This document shows, piece by piece, positions 9,731 through 21,006 of a DNA stretch of 64,000 nt. How positions within the stretch are numbered: the first letter of the stretch is position 1; each line of letters starts with the position of its first letter. The translations under genes were made by a program, and so were the position numbers. The stretch spans positions 1,195,941-1,259,940 of the forward strand of contig VXAZ01003272.1 of assembly GCA_013399875.1 (NCBI GenBank), in the 5' to 3' direction. This DNA comes from Gymnorhina tibicen. Its lineage: Eukaryota > Chordata > Aves > Passeriformes > Artamidae. Below the pieces are notes generated by a model. The model was not told the origin of the DNA. It worked only from the letters and a program-made list of their open reading frames with translations, and did no database searches.

Positions 9731-11295
9731 AGCGCGGGGCGGCGGCGGGAGCGCGCGCGGCGGGCGGGGATGGCGGCAGCACGCGCCGGTCCCCCGGGTG
9801 TCCCCGCCGCGTCCCGAGCGGCCGCAGGGACGCGCTCACGGCTCTGTCCCGGTGTGCCTTGCCTCGGGGACAGCGGAGAAAAGGGCTCTGCCCGCTCCCC
9901 GAGGGGAGGACGGAGGCTGACCCAAAATGGCCGCCCTGGGGGCACAGGGAGCGGAGGCAGCCCCGGCCCACCTCAGCGAGGTGGGCACCGAGCTTACTCA
10001 GCTCCTTCAGCAGCCGAAGTTTGGGTTTAAACCTGTTGGGTTTGGGATTTTCCCCCCACTCACGGTGTGTTTTCCCATTGCTGAACCCCAATGATGGTTC
10101 TTGGGGGGCTCTTGCATCCAACACTTGCAGCTGAGCGCGGTGAGCTTGGGCAAAACAAACTTTTAAGAATGGACTTGACTTGGTGTCTAAGCTAATAAAA
10201 GTGGAGGGACAAAAAGCGTTAGAAATTGAGGCAAAGTCGCACCCCAGGTGGACGCTTTGGAGGACGCCGCTGAGGGCTGCGTGCTCCTGCAGAAGGATGT
10301 TCTGTATAGTGCGTTTGTGAAGGTTTTACGTAGGGTCACGTGAAAAACAGACTCGAAGGCAGAAAAGGATATCCTGGGGAAGAAGCAGGACAATAATATC
10401 CAACTACGTTGTGTTTATAAAATTATAATTTAAATAAAGGCACTTTAAAATACTTTAAAATTGTCGCAAAGCCCTCACAGTTGTGTTAAAGCGGCTTTAG
10501 AGTGAGAAACCACTTCAGTGCGCCCCAGTCCACGAGATAATACAAAAATGTGGGTGAGATCACGCTAAAAATCACTGAAATAAATGGTCTCGTGCAATCT
10601 AGGTGTCTCTCACTGATTGATCCCTGGGTGTTGTTTGCATCGGCACAAGAGACTCCATGTGGTGCTGGGGAGGTTCTGTCGCTGAAAGCACCGTGAGGGG
10701 TTAAAACGGTGCCGGAGTGTGGAGAAAACCCTTTTAGGCTCATGAGTTAATTAAGGGATTGTGAAAAATGCCTCCTGCCTCTTCCTTGGAGCCCATCATG
10801 CTGCCCTGCATTTTTCACGTGATAATGAAAAATGGATATTCCTCTGGAAAAACGGCAGTCCGGGGGCTGACGGGGAAATGTTTTCAGTGCGTGACTGTTA
10901 CAAGTGCTGCTCGTTTTTCTCTCCTTGAGGTGGAAGGGCATCGATGCCTCTGCTCCAGGGTTTTTAACGAGGAATGTCCCTGCTGGGTCGCCAAGGGATT
11001 AAATAACAGCAGAGAGGTGGGGTGAGAGAGCCCATCTTCACGAGGGGTGGCTGGCAAAGGGTGAATTCCCAACTGCCTGGGGATGTTCTGCATCTGTGAC
11101 AGAGTTTTAGGGTCTCACAGCTCTCTTTGTAGCGGAACACAACGTGGTGAGCAGTGACTGCGGCCCCTGCAGTTCCAGCCCGGATCTACACGACTTCAGT
11201 GGGTGATTTGGGGGAAATAATGGGGTTTTAAGATTACTTAACAAGCTATTCACAATTTAACAAGCTGTTCAGTTATTTGGCAGCTCAGCAGAAAC

Positions 11296-11451
11296 ACTTT
11301 CTGGAGTTCCCATCCCTGGAAGTGTCCGAGGAATGACAGGCCATGGCACTCAGTGATGTGTTCTGGGTGACAGCGTGGTGATGGGTCAAGGAGTGGACTC
11401 GGTGGTCTGGGACGTCTTTTCCAACCTACGATTCAGGGATTCTGTGATCCC
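11296..11451 (+). mobile_element. CR1 LINE 3' fragment (first of two adjacent)
   Basis: CCCATCCCTGGAAGTGTCCG... GGCACTCAGTGATGTGTTC ... TTCCAACC ... GGGATTCTGTGAT, a plus-strand CR1 tail with the usual terminal ATTCTGTGAT. Confidence 0.8.
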
Positions 11452-11580
11452 TGGAAGTGTCCAAGGCCAGGCTGGACGGGGCTTGGAACAGCCTGGGATA
11501 GGGGAAGGTGTCCCTGTCCATGCAGGGGTGGCACTGGGTGCACTTTAAGGCCTCTCCCAACTCAAACCTTTCTGTGATGT
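11452..11580 (+). mobile_element. CR1 LINE 3' fragment (second, directly abutting the first)
   Basis: Begins CCCTGGAAGTGTCCAAGGCC, continues GGCTGGACGGGGCTTGGAAC and ends CAAACCTTTCTGTGATG. It starts where the preceding CR1 ends, so one CR1 inserted at or into the tail of the other, or the tail duplicated. Confidence 0.85.
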
Positions 11581-11679
11581 TAAAAAAACCCAGCAAGTCC
11601 CCTCCCCACAAAAAAACCCCACAAAGATCCTGATTATGCTTTTCCCAGGTGCAGGGAAATGCCATCCTTTGCCAAGAAA

Positions 11680-12000
11680 TGTCTCTATTTTCAAAAACTT
11701 ATTAAAGCCACTGGCTTTATATTCTTAAAGGCATCATAAACCAGTGGTGAGTCTGCCTGGCTGGTGAAAACCCTGTTGCATAATTTCTTTTGTGTCTTAA
11801 TAATCCTCATAACTGCTCTAAATGATTCTCTTAATTACCTTAATGAAGTGTCTCTTTATAGAAGTACTGGATGTTTTCTTCCTCATTACCTTCCTTAGCT
11901 CTGTGTTACCGGTGGAGTTGGATATGCTGCAGAATGCTTATTTCTCGGAGTAATTTTTGGCTTTCTAGCAAAACATATGTGGGGAATTAATAAGTTATGT
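11680..12000. promoter_or_regulatory. AT-rich candidate conserved non-coding element
   Basis: Low-CpG, AT-rich block with several TTAATAAT, CTTAATTACCTTAATG and ATTAATAAG motifs, clearly different from the surrounding DNA. No ORF. Enhancer-like by composition only. Confidence 0.25.
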
Positions 12001-14279
12001 AGAAAATAAATTACTGGTAAGGCAAAGAATCTTGCTAAAAAAAAAGAAGCCAACTACTGTAGTATGGCAAGTTTTTGTTCTCAAAATGGGAGGAGTGGAA
12101 ACCAGGGCTTTCCAAGGGAGAAAATTGGTGAATAATGCAAATATTACCCATGTAGCATCATTGCTTATTGTTCCTCCTGATGAAACTTGGGAAGCAGGAG
12201 GCTTCCCAAGCAGAGCTGCAGGGCTGGGGCCGTGGCCCATGGCCTGTCATCGCCCAGCTCTGTCACAGAGAACCTGTTTTTCCTAATCCTTACTACAGAG
12301 TGATCCAGCTGGGATTAGTCCTGACTAATCTTACTGTGTTGCAAAATAACAGTTCATCAAAGCTCAGATTGTTTGGGAGAAAATGGTCATTTTTTTAAGA
12401 GGCATCTGAAGTTGTAACGTGTTTTTTTTTGAGAACTGAGCAATGAATTGTCCAAACTTGCCATTTCCCTTCTGTAACAGTCGTTTGGAATCTGCTGCTG
12501 GAAGGGTTTCCTTGGCATTTCACCAGTAACTTGAAACCACCCAGGTTGTGTCTTTGGAGGTGAAATACAAAGCTGATATTTTTTTTGGGGGGGGGTGGGT
12601 GTGTTCCATTTTAAATTATGCCTCAAAGTTATCAAACTTACTCTTTTGCATGTAGGAAAAAGATGCAAAAATGCCAGTTTGATTTTTTCAGAGAAGCACT
12701 GAGTTTAAGGTAAGACAAGGAAAGTGTGTGTAAGCTTGAAAATGATTCCCATAGCAGTGGATGGTGACAGAGCTCGTTTTGTTTATGCAGATTTATCTGT
12801 AAGCAAAGAGATTTTCTCTGCACATGCTGGGGCATGTCTGGATGCAAACGGAAAACACAGCACACTGCCAGTGGGAATTTTTCCTGGAAGCCAGCCCAAA
12901 AGGACACACGCGGGTGGAGACTTAAAGGAGAAAAGCCAGGCAAGCAGCGGTAACACCACCGGAGCTCAAATCATCCCAGGTGGATTGGGAATGCTCGTTT
13001 TTTTAATTTCCAAAACCCTGCTGTTTTTCTTTCATCCACACCATACAGCTGGCCCCACGACGTGCTCAGATCCAAGGTCCTTGGAGCAGAGTCACGGGGC
13101 ACAGGGAAGCAGAATCAGTTAAATTGTGTGTGGTTATTTGTCTGGCTGGTAGCAATAAAAGGTTAATTTAAAAAACCTAAAAATAATAAAAATCATGGGT
13201 TTGCTGTGATTTCTGCTGTCTTGTTTTCACGTTACTTGGATTTGCAGCGATTCCCACATGCCAGCACACCACAGCTGGGGCTGGGAGGGACAGGGACAGC
13301 ATTTAGCATGGACCAGAAAGTTTCAACGAGCGCCCCCAATCCATTTTCATGGATTTATTTCCCTGGGAAGACATTTCTGTTAATCCAGAGCTCTGCCATT
13401 GCTTCCTGCCTCCTGCTGTCACCGAATATCACAGCAGCTGCTTGCCTTGCTCTTCCCTCTCCCTGCCTGGTGGGATGCTCCAAGGCCTGACGTGGAGAGG
13501 GAGGAAAATGAATGCAAACTGTCAGTGTAAATAAACCTGCTAACGTTTATTCCTGCTAAGGAACAAATAAGTGGAAAGGAGCGGATCCATTTGGGTTGCT
13601 CGTTCCAGAGGAACCTCGCGGTTTGGCAGGGACTGGGCAGCGAGGGTTTCCCTGCAGCTGCTCCTTTTCCTTTTGCTGTTTTTATTTCCCTGTGCGTTTC
13701 CTGGAGCTGCCTCCTTTCCCCTCGATGCATTCCACACTCCAGGCGTGTGGCACACAGCCGGCTGAGCCATCCGCACCGGGATCCAGCGAGGAGCCGCTGC
13801 CGTAGCGCACCGGTGGCACAGCTCCGGCAATGGGAGCTCACCGGCCCCTCCTGGCACTTCCCTTCCCACCGCTCAGAGTGAACGGTGCCATCCTGATACA
13901 GGGAACTGAAGCAGTGTTTGTCCATCAGAGGTATTGATAGCTCCTCATCTGGTGTGTGGCATCTGTCACCGTCCCCGCCAGGACACCGCAGGGCCGTGGC
14001 TCAGCCACGGGCAGTGGGAGCTGTGTATTTACACATCCCGGGGATGTCTCTGTGGGGGCCGTGCCACCAAGCCAAGCCTTGGGAGCGTGGATAGAGCTGG
14101 ATCTCTTTGTTCTCCAAAAATAACCCCAATTTGCCAGGCCTGAGTGGTTTTTAAAAGGAGGTTTTCCATTAGCTTTCCATGGAGAGCCGCTGGCAGCGCT
14201 GCTGACGTCCCCGCTCCCTCCCCAGCTCGGGGCTTTCAGCACCATGCGGCCCCTGTGGCATCAGTGTGGGTCTGCTGGT

Positions 14280-14560
14280 TTTATTTAACACAAGGAACTA
14301 CAGCGAGAGAGAAATGCATTAAAATTGGTCTCAAGCAGAATATTTTTAAATACAAATAAAGTTTTTGGAGCTGTTTCGTGGGCGCTGTAACTTTATATAA
14401 ACATTGGAAGAGGCGAGGGACTGTGATAACTACATGAAACAAAAACTCACAGAGACCAGGGTGGGAGGGACACTGAGCCATATATTTTTCCTGTCAGAGC
14501 TCAATGAAAGGCAAATAAACGAGGAAAAATAAACTCAACGTTTACAAAAGGCCCAGGGTG
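14280..14560. promoter_or_regulatory. AT-rich candidate regulatory block
   Basis: Contains CATTAAAATT, TATATAAACATTGG, CAAATAAACGAGG and GTTTACAAAAGG (forkhead-type). Flanked by GC-rich DNA; no coding potential recognised. Confidence 0.22.
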
Positions 14561-15280
14561 GGAGCAGCCGCCAAAGTCCGGAGCAGTTTGCTGATCCCAG
14601 TGCCCAGGTGCTGCTGAAAGAATTCTGCTCCCACTGGAAATCCTGTTCCACAGCATTTTATTATCCAGACATTCCTAATCTAGGAAACCTCATGGTTCAT
14701 ATCCCATTAATTCTTAAGGAGAAGGATGCAAAGCAACTGCTTTTAAATGAGCAGGTTAAAAGATGTGTCAGAAATTGGGAGCGGAGCCCCGGCAGCAGCT
14801 GTCCTGCTCTCTGCTCTGCAGGGCAAAGAAAAGACAAGACAATTTGATTTATGGTATGATACTGGACTTGCTGGTACCACAGTAGCTCAACTAAAACATG
14901 AAATACAACCTATTTTTTTCCTTTTCCCAATAGTCCTTTTAGGTGCAGTTTCTTGAGGGCAGTAAATAGGAATATCAGGTCTTTGTCACTTAGAGCATGA
15001 ACGATGGATACTAATTTGATCATTTCCCAAGAAGCATATTAACATTTTTATCCTCTGAAATACCACACGTGAGAAAGAAAGGATCCAAGGAGCAGGAGCT
15101 GCCTGGGATGAGGAGCCTGGGACAGCTGGGCTGGCGAGGGCAGGGACCTGCAGCACCAGTAAAAGCTGCAGCTCCTCCGTGGGAACCAGTTAACCATAAA
15201 TCCAAGGCTTTGGATAATGTCTTGGCATACCGAGGACTTCACTGCTTCTTCATTTGCCTTCCCATTCCAGAGGGTTTCAC

Positions 15281-15307
15281 CACACACACACGCACACACA
15301 CACACAC
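15281..15307. repeat. (CA)n microsatellite
   Basis: About 13 CA units with one CG interruption, followed immediately by GTGTGTGG, so the end can fold into a small hairpin. Confidence 0.9.
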
Positions 15308-15758
15308 GTGTGTGGCATCCCCGGGAGGCTTTTTTGCTGTTAGCAGCAAACAATACCTGTGCTGCCGGGCCGAGGGCGAGCACAAAGCAGCGCCTCCCCT
15401 TCTGTTTGCTCCGAGAGCATCAGTGCTGTCAGTGAGCAGTTTTTTTTCCTCTAGGGCTCTTTTTTTTTTATTATTCCCCTTTTTATTCCTCCCTATCCTC
15501 CCAGGCAGAGGACAGTTCTTCTCCCAAACTGATTGCATGCCTGCTAGGAGTTAAACACGAGCTGAGCACTGTGATGGACTGGGGCTGAAGTGCCCCTGGG
15601 CACTGGTGGGACTGGAATGAGCTGGAAATACGCCTTCCAGACCCTTACATTCGTGTTTTACACTGAGGGCATGGCGCTGGATGTCTCTGGCATCCACTGG
15701 CTTCTGGGTGCTCCATGGCAAAGCCAGGTGTGTGTGCTGGTGGCTGACCACAGGCTAG

Positions 15759-15803
15759 CCTGGATCCCAGCACGGAGGCTCACCTGGATCCCAGCACGGA
15801 GGC
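15759..15803. repeat. Short tandem duplication (24-bp period, 2 copies)
   Basis: CCTGGATCCCAGCACGGAGG occurs at 15759 and again at 15783. Confidence 0.85.
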
Positions 15804-17409
15804 AGAGCCGTCCCAGGGCACCGAGAGCTGTTCCCAAGGCCACATGTCTGTGCAGGGCTGTGCTCTCCTCCCACGGAGATTTCCGGGCCGTGGGACCTAA
15901 GCAGTTGTGACATTCCCGTAAGAAAACCACCACCTTTGCAAACTTTGGCAACGCTTGGCTGGAAGCCTCTGCTCTTTTCTGGCCATGAAGTGCATTCCTG
16001 ACACCTCTCCCTGTGTATCCACGATAACCATCCCCTCAGACCAGGGATGGGGCTGGACCCTGCCCGGTAATTCCACCCTGGGAGTGCCAAGCAGGGGATG
16101 GGGTGCACTTGCAGCTCCAGACAGGAGTTTTCTTGGCTCGTTCTCGAGATGCCAGATGGAGGTGGATGTGGGCTGTGCTCCCTCTCTCGCTGCTCCTGCC
16201 CTCGTGCCCTCCTGAGCCTTTGGGTTGTGCTGGCTCGGAGCAGTGCTCTGCACAAGGACAGCCCTTCCCGCTGCATTTCCAAGGCCGATTAAGCAGGAGG
16301 CAGAGTAGCCTAAAGCATTCCTCTAATTAAAACAAAATCCCTCATGGCCTCTTACATACAGAGAGATATTACAGACCTAAGGGTTGTATAAAATGTGTAT
16401 TTATTGATCAGATCAACTGTTGCAGTGCCTTCTGTAGAGTTCAGTGAGAGGATCAAGATGACCAGGCTGGCGAGGAGGACGGGAGGGGTTTTGGCCGGAG
16501 CTTTCAGTGAGCCCAGCCCAGGGCGAGCCTGTGAGTACCCGCCTGCTATATATACAGTTATATACATTTGTATACATTGAAATACACAGCTGCCCAGCTA
16601 GGCATCACCCCCAACACCCATCCGGGTCCCGCTTTCCCAGGCCGTTCCCTGGCTGTGGTTTGTGGAGTTGTACCACAGTGGGGTTGTTTCTGGCTGCTTT
16701 GCTTCCGAGCCCACTCAAATGGCCGTTTTTGTGATTGCAGGAAGGCAATAGCATTTCTGGTAAAGCCTCGGAGTGATCGAAGGACGGGACGTACTTTCCA
16801 GGGAGGAGCAACCACTCGAAAGCTTTCGCAGGCTGGGATTTTGTGCTCAGCAAGTTGCTCCAATTTGAAGCACAATCCTAAGAAATGTGAGTGTGTGATG
16901 GAAATGTCTGCGGGCCTGGATTAAAGCAGCGCTGGCAGATGAGGCTGTAGCTTCCACAAGATAAACATTACAGAAAAATAGTGTAAATACGGGGGATTCT
17001 ATTTTTTTCCCCTCATTTTTTCCCTCACTTGGGCCAGGAACTGCTAAAGCTTAAATAAATCATTGCAGAAGTGAGACTGACCTAAATCATTCTACACAGT
17101 GGAGACCTTGTCTCCTGCTTTTGGAGATTCTTGTATTTAAGCTGTGCCAGAACAGGGTTTAAGTTGTCTGTACAGCAGTAGCTCCTTCCTACGCCCCGGG
17201 GAGCTCGGGGGAAGGTGTGAGATTGGCTGGCGTATGCCAGCAAGGCTGCTGGGGAGGCAAAGCCACCGGCTCACACACGCTGGGGGAGCCAGCGGGGATT
17301 TTTGGTGCCACACCATCCCGTGCTCGGTGCTGGCAGGTTTCCCTGCCCTGTGTGGGGCTGTCGCTGTGCCGGGCTCCACTTATTCCCGGTGAACACACAG
17401 TCCAGTGCC

Positions 17410-17795
17410 TAATTAATTAATGCATGTGTGTCTAATCAGGGAATGCACAAGTGCCCAGATAATTTGCATTTGGGCACCCAAGGAGGTCATGCATCAGCAT
17501 CCAAACTGACCCCGCGTGAGCATGCACAGATTCACACTCAGAGCTCGCACAAGTGCAGGGTTAGTCCTGCAGGGAAGCCGGGTCAGCGCATCCGTGGATG
17601 GCTCATTCCCGTGCCCATGAGCCCCAATCAGGGCATGCATGAGCACCCGGGCAGTTCACGCATGAGCGCCCGTTATTTGGCATACAAATGCCCAATTAGC
17701 CTGTGCATGACTGCTCAATCATTTCATGCATGAGCACTAAGTGGTTTACACATGGTTTCCCAGTAGGTTCACTGGTGAGCACCCAGTGTGTTCCC
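17410..17795. repeat. Decayed tandem repeat, ~23-bp unit, about 12-14 copies
   Basis: A motif close to ATGCATGAGCACCCAGTTAG recurs with drift: ATGCATGAGCACCCGGGCAG, GCATGAGCGCCCGTTATT, ATACAAATGCCCAATTAG, GCATGACTGCTCAATCAT, ATGCATGAGCACTAAGTGG, ACTGGTGAGCACCCAGTG. Spacing is roughly 21-30 bp. Copies are too diverged for a young array. Confidence 0.7.
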
Positions 17796-20680
17796 GGAGC
17801 AGGGACTCCCCTGGGGACTGCAGCCCGTGGCTGGAAGAAGGAGGAAGGAGTGTGGCAGAGTGGAGGGAGTGTGGCATGGAGACGTGGCTGACGTGGATGT
17901 GCTGAGGTGGGGCAGGAGGAACCCGCACCCCGCAGCCAGCCCAAAGCCACCGGCATGTCTTGGCACCTCCCAGCTCCTCTGACGGCAGCACCGTGCTCTG
18001 CGTGACCACAGGAACCCAGCTTTGGCAAGTGCTGTGGCTCACAGGAGGGTGGAGTAAATGATCACAACAGCCTTTCCAGCCTTAAAAATGTAGGAAGCCT
18101 TTGATGTGCAGGCAGGACACCTTGCAGATAAACCACGTTGGGTGTGGGGCTTGTGCCGGAGCACCAGCCCAAGGAGAGGGAGCACAGAAAAAGAAAAATG
18201 GAGAAACTCAGAGTTACCCATTGCCCTGGCCCTGCAAGCACCGAGTCTGTGTCCCCAACCCCTGCCCCATGGTCGGCTCGGGGCCCTGCACAGCCCACTG
18301 TGGGAGTGAAGCCACAAGACATGGTCACAGAGCATGTGGCTTTGATGTGACCTTTCCTTTGGTGTTCATGTTGTCTCCAAACCCGTTTTTCTGTTCAGAA
18401 GAGATCAGATTAAAGGAAGTTCCCAGCCCTCAGTGCATCCAGCCGGTCCAGGAGCCTGGGCTAGGGTGGTGGGAACTGGGAGCAGAGGGCTGGCTGGCTT
18501 CTCACCCCTCGCCCCCCTGCACGCACTGAAGCAGTTCTTACATCCCTGTGCTCATATGACCCTGCCGAGATTCCAGAGAGACATCCTTATTTATGGATCC
18601 TGCATGAACTGCACACCGCGAGTCACTCGCAAAAACTTGCAGGGAGCAGCTGACCTGAATCCATATTAATAAGGCTCACAAGTCGTGGAGTGTTTTCTCT
18701 CATGCCTGTGGGATGGCAGGAACGTGCTGCCTTGTGGCACACAGGGTTTAGACAAAAAGCCATCTATAGCCTGTCACATTTTTAAGCCCATTTGCCTTGG
18801 AGATAAGCCCAGGCTGCCCTGCCACGGTGCCACGCTGCAGCTGCCTCTGCTCTGGGACACACCTGGGGAGACAAGGAGTGATGGCTCCCTGCACGCTGGA
18901 GCCAGGGAAAGGCCATGCTGGCTTTGGGGACGGCGTTGGGGTTTCAGAGCCCTGGTGTGTGATGCTGCTGGGAAGTGTGTGATCCAGTCCTACAGAGGAG
19001 CATTTCTCCTTGGGCAGAGACACCTCAACCTCTGCACCCACTACCCAGCTGCTCCCACAGCAGTTACAGGGACACACCCTCTTCCCAGCTGGGAAACCTG
19101 GGGGACGGTTCCAGGTCTGGTATTCCTGCACTCTGGTATCACATTGGGATGAAAGCCTTTGCAGATCAGGCAATAAACCAGGGGACTTGGGGCTGCTCTT
19201 GCTGTTAAAGGACCACTCATGGTGTTCAAACCCTCCGCGTCAGCGGTGGCAGCTCCCGCGGGAGGTTTTAGAGCCTTTCCTTTTATAGGGCTTTTTCTTT
19301 TTCCACGGGATTTATCAGGTTCAATAGCAGGGATTCAGGGAGATAATAACGTACATTAACCAGGGCCCTGGAAACTGCTTCGCAAACAAGATTGATCAAA
19401 GCAGCCCAGGATGGAGAGCAAACCCTCCGGAACGCGCTTTGCAAAACACTTGCCAAAACAATTGATTCCTGGTAAAAAATAACACACTGGACAGCCCTGG
19501 GGGGCTGTGCCGTGGAGGGACCCAGCTCCAGCAGCCACAGTGCTGGTGGGGGGCTGCAGCCATGAGCAAGGGCTTTTGTGGATATGATGAAGAGGCCAAA
19601 TCCTCCTTGGGATGGAGCAGCAGTCCTGCTCCAGGGTGCCCACACCCTCCATTCCACTCCAGAGGGGAATTAATAGAAGGAGATTTACTGCTGCTGTTGT
19701 TTTTATTGATTATTGGCAAAGAGAGTGACTGATGGTGGAGTCTAGAGAAAGGAGGGGAGCAGAGGTGCCGGGGACACGTGGGAAGAGGAGAGAGGGAAGG
19801 AATTCCTGCAGGGACAGGAGATGAAGCTGACATTTCAGCTGTTGTCTGCTGTGGATCTGTGCTATAAAATAAGTCAGTGTGCCACATCCATGGTGGGGCA
19901 GAGCAGAAGTAATGGGCTGAGTCATATCAAAATAAGTTTAGGTTAAATAAGAAAAATTTCCTGTGGAGGATGTTTCTGCAGAGGTACAGCATGGAAGTGG
20001 AGCTGGTGGAAGGAATGCTGCAGCCACATTCACACTGTCAGCCCTGCATTTGGATCTCAGACCTCTGCATTTCTTGTGGCAGATGGGCACAAAATCTGTG
20101 GTTTTTTACTTGTAATCGTCTGGGATTGGAAACACATCCCGGGGGAAGCATGTGGCCACAGGGCAGGAGGAGCACAGCCTTAGATGGCAAACTGCTTCTC
20201 ACGCCAGGCCCTTTTCCTGTGAATCTCTGTGAAGTGCTTTATATAGTCCACTCAGAGGAATTTATAAACAAATACCTTTTGTCACTCTTCAGGAACGCAT
20301 CTCCCTCCATCTATCCTCCAAGCACTTTCTTTGTCAAGGCCACGCTCCTTCCGGTGCAAGGAGCAGGACTGAGCCAGGCAGGAGCAGGGCTCCTCCACCT
20401 CCTCTTGCTGCAGATGCTTTGGGAGGAGGCAGGATGTAACTGGGATAGGGTTACACTAGGATTACAGACGTAGCCACCAGCTCTGAAGCCAGCTCTGGGG
20501 ACTGTAGACGGTCACCATTTGGGTTCAGGGCCACTCTTTGATACCTTGATACCTCCTCAGGCAGCTGCCTCCTGCCCTGGGCTGAAGGGGCTTCTCCGGG
20601 ACAGGAGGGAGACAAGTGCTGGTTCTGCACCGGGAAAATACCAGGAGGTCCCTATGGTGTGACTCTTGGGGATGTCCTGT

Positions 20681-20744
20681 GCAGGGTTAAAAGTTGGACT
20701 CAATGATCCTCGTGGATCCCTTCCAACTCAGAGTATTCTGCGAT
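20681..20744 (+). mobile_element. CR1 LINE tail fragment
   Basis: GTTGGACTCAATGATCCTCG, then ATCCCTTCCAACTCAGAGTA and TTCTGCGATGG: the last ~60 bp of a CR1 on the plus strand. Confidence 0.75.
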
Positions 20745-20996
20745 GGGAGTCTTCGTGGGAAAGCCCGGGGCTCCCACTGGGTGGGACAGACAGGATAAGC
20801 ATCGCCCAGCAGCTGCCTCTGGCCTTAAAACCTGCCGAGCCCCATCAGCTGCCGGGCTCAGCACTGAGAGTAGAGCACAAACCTCCCCGATGCGAACGGC
20901 GGCTCCGTTCCAAGGCTCTGCGCCGCCCGGTCTGGGATGCTCATAAAACAGATCCACAAGGCTCAGATCTGCTGCCTCAACAGAGACTCGGCAGAG

Positions 20997-21006
20997 CTAT
21001 AAATAG
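20997..21006 (+). promoter_or_regulatory. TATA-box/MEF2-type element CTATAAATAG
   Basis: Exact match to the MEF2 consensus CTA(A/T)4TAG and also a strong TATA box (TATAAATAG) followed by GC-rich sequence from about 21020. It lies about 2 kb upstream of the DYNLL2 CpG island. It could drive an unannotated transcript or act as a muscle enhancer site. Confidence 0.35.

Larger units (their letters stand above)
9163..9760 (-). promoter_or_regulatory. SRSF1: SRSF1 CpG-island promoter and 5' UTR
   Basis: Very GC- and CpG-rich sequence directly upstream of the SRSF1 ATG; the CpG-dense zone also covers exons 1-2 (about 8.6-9.8 kb). No TATA box is visible. A perfect NRF1 site CGCGCATGCGCA lies at 9419-9430 and an ETS-type CGGAAG (minus strand) at 9396-9391, so transcription probably starts near 9.35-9.45 kb. 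Further out are TGACGTCA (9608-9615), a palindromic TTGGCGCCAA E2F-like site (9698-9707) and two copies of CCCACAATGC (9665-9674, 9721-9730). This is typical of a constitutive housekeeping promoter; the start site is inferred. Confidence 0.8.

Noticed and set aside
8418..9920. Plus-strand open frames of about 180-246 codons over the SRSF1 promoter and first exons
   Set aside because: Shadows of SRSF1 coding exons and the CpG island; Arg/Pro/Ala-rich with no family match.
14830..15060. AT-rich stretch with a short frame that might be a retroviral remnant
   Set aside because: No recognisable gag/pol/env motif, no LTR pair, and stop codons in all frames.
18050..18095. Possible CR1 tail (ATGATCACAACAGCC, CCTTTCCAGCCTTAAAA)
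   Set aside because: Only about 40 bp with loose similarity and no terminal repeat; too weak to call.
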